Below, piece after piece: positions 5,218 to 7,984 of a stretch of 7,984 nt of DNA. The translations under genes were made by a program, and so were the position numbers. The stretch lies in contig JAUSJJ010000263.1 in assembly GCA_030647705.1 (NCBI GenBank), forward strand, positions 1 to 7,984, written 5' to 3'. This stretch comes from Dehalococcoidia bacterium (lineage in GTDB: Bacteria > Chloroflexota > Dehalococcoidia > JAUSJJ01). Position 1 is the stretch's first letter; every line of letters starts with the position of its first letter. The notes below the pieces were generated by a model, which did not search any database, was not told the origin of the DNA, and saw only the letters and a list, made by a program, of their open reading frames with translations.

Positions 5218-7156
5218 TGTTGCCGATGCGCCAGCCTTCGGCGATAGCCGTCCTCACGTTCCTGGGCTCGACCGCGTCTCCGATAAGGTGTACCTCCGGT
5301 ACCGTGCGTTTCAGTTCCTGGTAGAGCTCCTGTCGCGGCCTGGAGCCGGCGGCGAGAACGATGGTATCCGCCTCGATAGTCCGTCGCTGCCCGTCTATTG
5401 TGGTCAGGGTCAGTCCCTTCTCGGTTATCTGCTCGTACTTCACGTTCGTGAGCAGAGTGACCCCCTTCTTGTGCAAACGTGCCATCAGACCGGCTCGAAC
5501 TATCGACGCCATGTCCGTGGCCATCCTCGTCCCGCGCCTGGTGACCGTCACCTTCTTTCCCTGCTCCGACAGGAAGTCCGCCGTCTCACAGCCGACCAGG
5601 GCGCCTCCAACGATCACCACTTTGTCGCCGACCTTCACTTTTCCCAGCAGGACGTCCTCCGCAGTGACCGCTCCGGACTTGTCGATTCCAGGAATATCGG
5701 GCGCGAGCGGCGATACGCCCGTGGCCACTATGGCAACATCCGGAGACAGGGCCGCGATCAGCACGGGTGTTGCCTCGGTCGCTGTCCGAAGGTTGACGCC
5801 TGTCTTCTTGACCTGAGTGGTCAGATACTCCCGCAGGTTCTGGAGGGTGTGTTTCTTTGGTGGCTTTTCCGCCTGGAGCAACTGGCCACCGAGGTCGGGC
5901 TGCCGTTCGTAGAGAGTGACATGGTGGGAACGCGAAGCTGCTACCCGCGCCGCCTCCAATCCACCGGGCCCTCCGCCGATGACCACCACCTTCATGGGCC
6001 GTTCGCTCCGCTTGAGGTCGTATTCTCGTTCCCTACCTATAGTAGGGTTCACCGAGCACTCCATTGCCTTTCCCTGGAAAACGACCGTATCGATGCAATT
6101 GAGGCAGGAAATACAGGGAGCGATGTCCTCCAATCTTCCGGAGGCCGCCTTTCGTGGAAGGTACGGGTCCACGATCAGAGATCTGCCCATGGATATCATG
6201 TCCGCCTGGCCCTGCGCCAGGACTTGTTCTCCCAGTACGGGATCGATCCAGCCCACGGCTATCACCGGAACGTCCACCGCCCTCTTTATTCCAGCGACCA
6301 TGTTCATCAGGGCGCCCGCCTCCGAGAGAAACAGATCGGAAATCGCCGTCCCATAGCCGTAATGGGAGCAGTGGATAGCGTCCACTCCGGCGCTGACCGC
6401 CATGCGGGCCACCGCCTCAGCGTCTTCAGGTGTAATGCCGTCTACGCCGGACTCGCGGCAATTGAGCCGGCACCAGACTGCGCAGTCTTTGCCCGCCGCT
6501 GCTTTGCAAGCCTCGATGATCTCCAGAAGCAGCCTGGCGCGGTTGCTCAGGTCTCCCCCATAGCGGTCCTGCCTGCTGTTCGACGCCCGTGACAGGAATT
6601 GGTTTATCAGGTAACCCGAGGCCGAGTGTATTTCAACCCCATCGAAGCCCGCGCTCCTGGCGCGAGCGGCTCCCTGCGCAAACCGGGCCACGATATCGCC
6701 GATCTCGGATAAGGTCAATTCCCTGGCGGGAACATAGAAACCCCTGGCCGCCCCAGGCACCTCGATGGCCGAAGGGGCGACCGGCTGCAGGCCGCCCAGC
6801 GTCGCAGGCTTTGTTTCTCTGCCGGCGTGGTGCAACTGTATTGCCGCGGCGGCGCCGTGACTCTTAATGGCCCCAGCGAGCTGTTTCAGGCCGGGGATGA
6901 ACTTGTCGTCGTCGATGCCTACCTCACACACGACCGTCTTCCCGATGCGCATATCGACGCACGTCGCTTCGACGATGATCAGCCCGGCGCCGCCTTCAGC
7001 CCGCTTCCCGTAGTAGTCCGCTATCCGGTCGGTAACGAAGCCTTCTCTTGTGGCGAGATTGGTCGCCATGGGGGGCATCACGATACGGTTTCTACACTCC
7101 ATCGCGCCGATCTTGATTGGCTGGAAGAGCCTTTGGAGCTTATGCTGGTTGTTCAT
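5210..7156 (-). CDS. FMN/4Fe-4S/FAD oxidoreductase of the Old Yellow Enzyme class (FadH/enoate reductase-like)
   Basis: 648 residues. The FMN barrel starts LFQPIKIGAMECRNRIVMPPM (residues 10-30) and carries HHAG (109-112), SGYL (180-183) and MGRSLIVDP (323-331). Cys348, 351, 354 and 367 (C-x2-C-x2-C-x12-C) bind a 4Fe-4S cluster. An FAD site with Gly394, 396 and 399, VATG (477-480), a second nucleotide site VIVGGALVG (514-522) and a terminal GD (626-627) follow. Unlike the paralogue at 141-2072, the second site keeps most of its glycine motif (Ala519 at the middle Gly), so NAD(P)H is a plausible electron donor. Tyr182 matches a catalytic Tyr, but the His two residues before it is Ser180; His262 and His265 are other candidate acid/base residues. 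Expected activity is reduction of an enoate or dienoyl-CoA, substrate unknown. ATG 7156 overlaps the upstream stop as ATGA, implying translational coupling. The frame extends back to 7441, but that part lies inside the upstream gene and looks unrelated. Confidence 0.9.
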   Translation of the reverse strand: MNNQHKLQRLFQPIKIGAMECRNRIVMPPMATNLATREGFVTDRIADYYGKRAEGGAGLIIVEATCVDMRIGKTVVCEVGIDDDKFIPGLKQLAGAIKSHGAAAAIQLHHAGRETKPATLGGLQPVAPSAIEVPGAARGFYVPARELTLSEIGDIVARFAQGAARARSAGFDGVEIHSASGYLINQFLSRASNSRQDRYGGDLSNRARLLLEIIEACKAAAGKDCAVWCRLNCRESGVDGITPEDAEAVARMAVSAGVDAIHCSHYGYGTAISDLFLSEAGALMNMVAGIKRAVDVPVIAVGWIDPVLGEQVLAQGQADMISMGRSLIVDPYLPRKAASGRLEDIAPCISCLNCIDTVVFQGKAMECSVNPTIGREREYDLKRSERPMKVVVIGGGPGGLEAARVAASRSHHVTLYERQPDLGGQLLQAEKPPKKHTLQNLREYLTTQVKKTGVNLRTATEATPVLIAALSPDVAIVATGVSPLAPDIPGIDKSGAVTAEDVLLGKVKVGDKVVIVGGALVGCETADFLSEQGKKVTVTRRGTRMATDMASIVRAGLMARLHKKGVTLLTNVKYEQITEKGLTLTTIDGQRRTIEADTIVLAAGSRPRQELYQELKRTVPEVHLIGDAVEPRNVRTAIAEGWRIGNTI

Positions 7157-7830
7157 TTCTTCTTCTTGCCGAACCTCTCGTAGTATCTGGCGGGGATATT
7201 CTTGGGGTCTTTGTATATGTGGAATCGACAGGAGCCTTCCCCGCTCTTCACCGCCGGCTCCATGACGAGCACGGGTTCTCCAACCCACTCCAGCGAGAGT
7301 ATTTCGTGGAAGCTGCAGTGTGCACAGTAAACAGGGAAGTCCTTCTGGCCGAAAGTCATCATCTGACCCTTCTTGACCTTGGCCAAGTTCATCGGCGGCT
7401 CGTAGCTCTTTTCCTGCACCAGGCGCGCCCCACTCCCGCATGGTTGCATAATGATGGTAACCTTCTCGTCGTCTTCCACGATCTTCAGTGGCTGGAGGTG
7501 TCCCCTCAGCCCCCGGGCAAACATCTCCACCTTCTTGCGGGCGTCGCTGGCGATGAAAGCATCGACGACCGGTCGGAATGGGATTCTGAAGCTGTCATCC
7601 AGCGCCTGATACAACGCTTCGTCGCCGAAGCGGCGATAGATGTGACTGAGCAGGGCGGCCGTCCAATGCAGGTAGAGGTCATGCATCTCCAGGAATTCCC
7701 TATTCATGCGATGGTTGAGCTTCTTCGCCCGCGCCAGCTCGCCTGAATCGATGGCGGCGTCTACCAGGTCGGAAGTTCTAGCACCGATCTGCTTCAGTTC
7801 TTCTTTGGTGAATATGCTGTCGGTTGTCAT
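7153..7830 (-). CDS. Protein of unknown function, Cys/His-rich C-terminal half
   Basis: 225 residues; I cannot name the family. The first half (about 5-110) looks helical and charged, with His50, 55 and 63 in a HDLYLHWTAALLSHIYRRFG stretch. The second half has a PCGSG turn (Cys131), a YCAHCSFHE segment (Cys169, Cys172, His175), CRFHIYKDP (Cys201, His204) and a basic GKKKK end. C-x2-C-x2-H together with Cys131, Cys201 and His204 could hold a metal ion or cluster, or form a thiol active site; this is inference. No signal peptide or membrane segment is visible, so it is probably cytoplasmic. GGGGAGGGT six bases upstream serves as ribosome binding site. It is the first gene after a good promoter and its stop overlaps the start of the oxidoreductase, so the two are probably made together and may act together. 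The coding call is firm; the function is open. Confidence 0.8.
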   Translation of the reverse strand: MTTDSIFTKEELKQIGARTSDLVDAAIDSGELARAKKLNHRMNREFLEMHDLYLHWTAALLSHIYRRFGDEALYQALDDSFRIPFRPVVDAFIASDARKKVEMFARGLRGHLQPLKIVEDDEKVTIIMQPCGSGARLVQEKSYEPPMNLAKVKKGQMMTFGQKDFPVYCAHCSFHEILSLEWVGEPVLVMEPAVKSGEGSCRFHIYKDPKNIPARYYERFGKKKK

Positions 7831-7836
7831 GGATTA

Positions 7837-7844
7837 CCCTCCCC
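7837..7844 (-). promoter_or_regulatory. Ribosome binding site for the unknown protein gene
   Basis: On the minus strand GGGGAGGG lies about six bases before ATG 7830, supporting this start. Confidence 0.6.
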
Positions 7845-7896
7845 GCCGTTCTGGACACACCTCGTTCGCCCACGTCCTCCGCCGAGCGTGCATTCG

Positions 7897-7925
7897 ATGC
7901 TAACACTCCTGTCTTTAGTTGTCAA
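7897..7925 (-). promoter_or_regulatory. Sigma70-like promoter for the minus-strand two-gene operon
   Basis: Read on the minus strand, a perfect -35 TTGACA (7925-7920), a 17-base spacer and TAGCAT as -10 (7902-7897, four of six consensus bases). Transcription would begin near 7890, giving a leader of about 60 bases before ATG 7830. Spacing is optimal and the position fits the following operon. Confidence 0.65.
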
Positions 7926-7984
7926 TACGCCCACGCCTACGTTCCCGCACTACTACTGTTCTCTCTCGGCATTCTAGTCGACTC

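Noticed and set aside
5288..6592. A 434-codon plus-strand open frame opposite the second oxidoreductase
   Set aside because: No family resemblance and low-complexity composition; the minus strand encodes a full-length enzyme with intact motifs here.
7157..7441. N-terminal extension of the second oxidoreductase frame
   Set aside because: It runs inside the upstream gene in another frame, reads as low-complexity sequence, and the ATG at 7156 gives a canonical family start with an ATGA overlap.
1..7984. CRISPR array, tRNA, rRNA, insertion sequence or phage genes
   Set aside because: No regularly spaced repeats, no tRNA- or rRNA-like stretches, and no transposase, integrase or phage-like frames were seen on either strand.

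Overview
The window (7,984 bases, GC-rich by eye) holds six complete protein genes and the 3' end of a seventh. Most are enzymes of CoA-ester or flavin redox chemistry. The mix is two long FMN/4Fe-4S/FAD oxidoreductases, a DUF35 zinc-ribbon protein beside a thiolase-fold protein, a nitronate-monooxygenase-like flavoprotein and a 2-oxoacid dehydrogenase E2. Together with GTG starts and frequent AGG arginine codons, this suits an uncultivated bacterium that degrades recalcitrant organic matter. A Dehalococcoidia-like member of Chloroflexota is my best guess, with Desulfobacterota as an alternative. No marker gene is present, so the assignment is weak.

Plus strand, 1-5217. An E2 acyltransferase tail (1-114) is followed after 26 bases by a 643-residue oxidoreductase built like trimethylamine dehydrogenase (141-2072), then a small DUF35 protein (2142-2582). 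A 225-base gap with two palindromic hairpins separates these from a thiolase-superfamily protein (2808-4019). A 178-base gap with a short palindrome follows, then a nitronate-monooxygenase-family protein (4198-5217).

Minus strand, 7984-5210. A sigma70-like promoter (TTGACA-N17-TAGCAT, 7897-7925) lies upstream of a 225-residue protein of unknown function (7830-7153). This protein overlaps by ATGA a second FMN/4Fe-4S/FAD oxidoreductase (7156-5210), whose 3' end overlaps the converging plus-strand gene by 8 bases.

The main observation is that the thiolase-fold protein has lost the usual thiolase catalytic residues. Thr87 sits where the nucleophilic Cys belongs, Asn342 replaces the GHP histidine, and neither alternative acid/base Cys is present. 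With the DUF35 partner nearby, this points away from thiolysis and perhaps towards retro-aldol carbon-carbon cleavage, as in the Ltp2/ChsH2-DUF35 pair of steroid side-chain catabolism. A second observation is that the first oxidoreductase keeps the iron-sulfur spacing and degenerate second nucleotide site of trimethylamine dehydrogenase but lacks its covalent-flavin Cys and amine-binding aromatic residues. A tentative model is that the flavoproteins add or remove double bonds on CoA esters, the DUF35/thiolase-fold pair cleaves the chain, and the E2 complex handles a 2-oxoacid product. The substrate cannot be read from the sequence.
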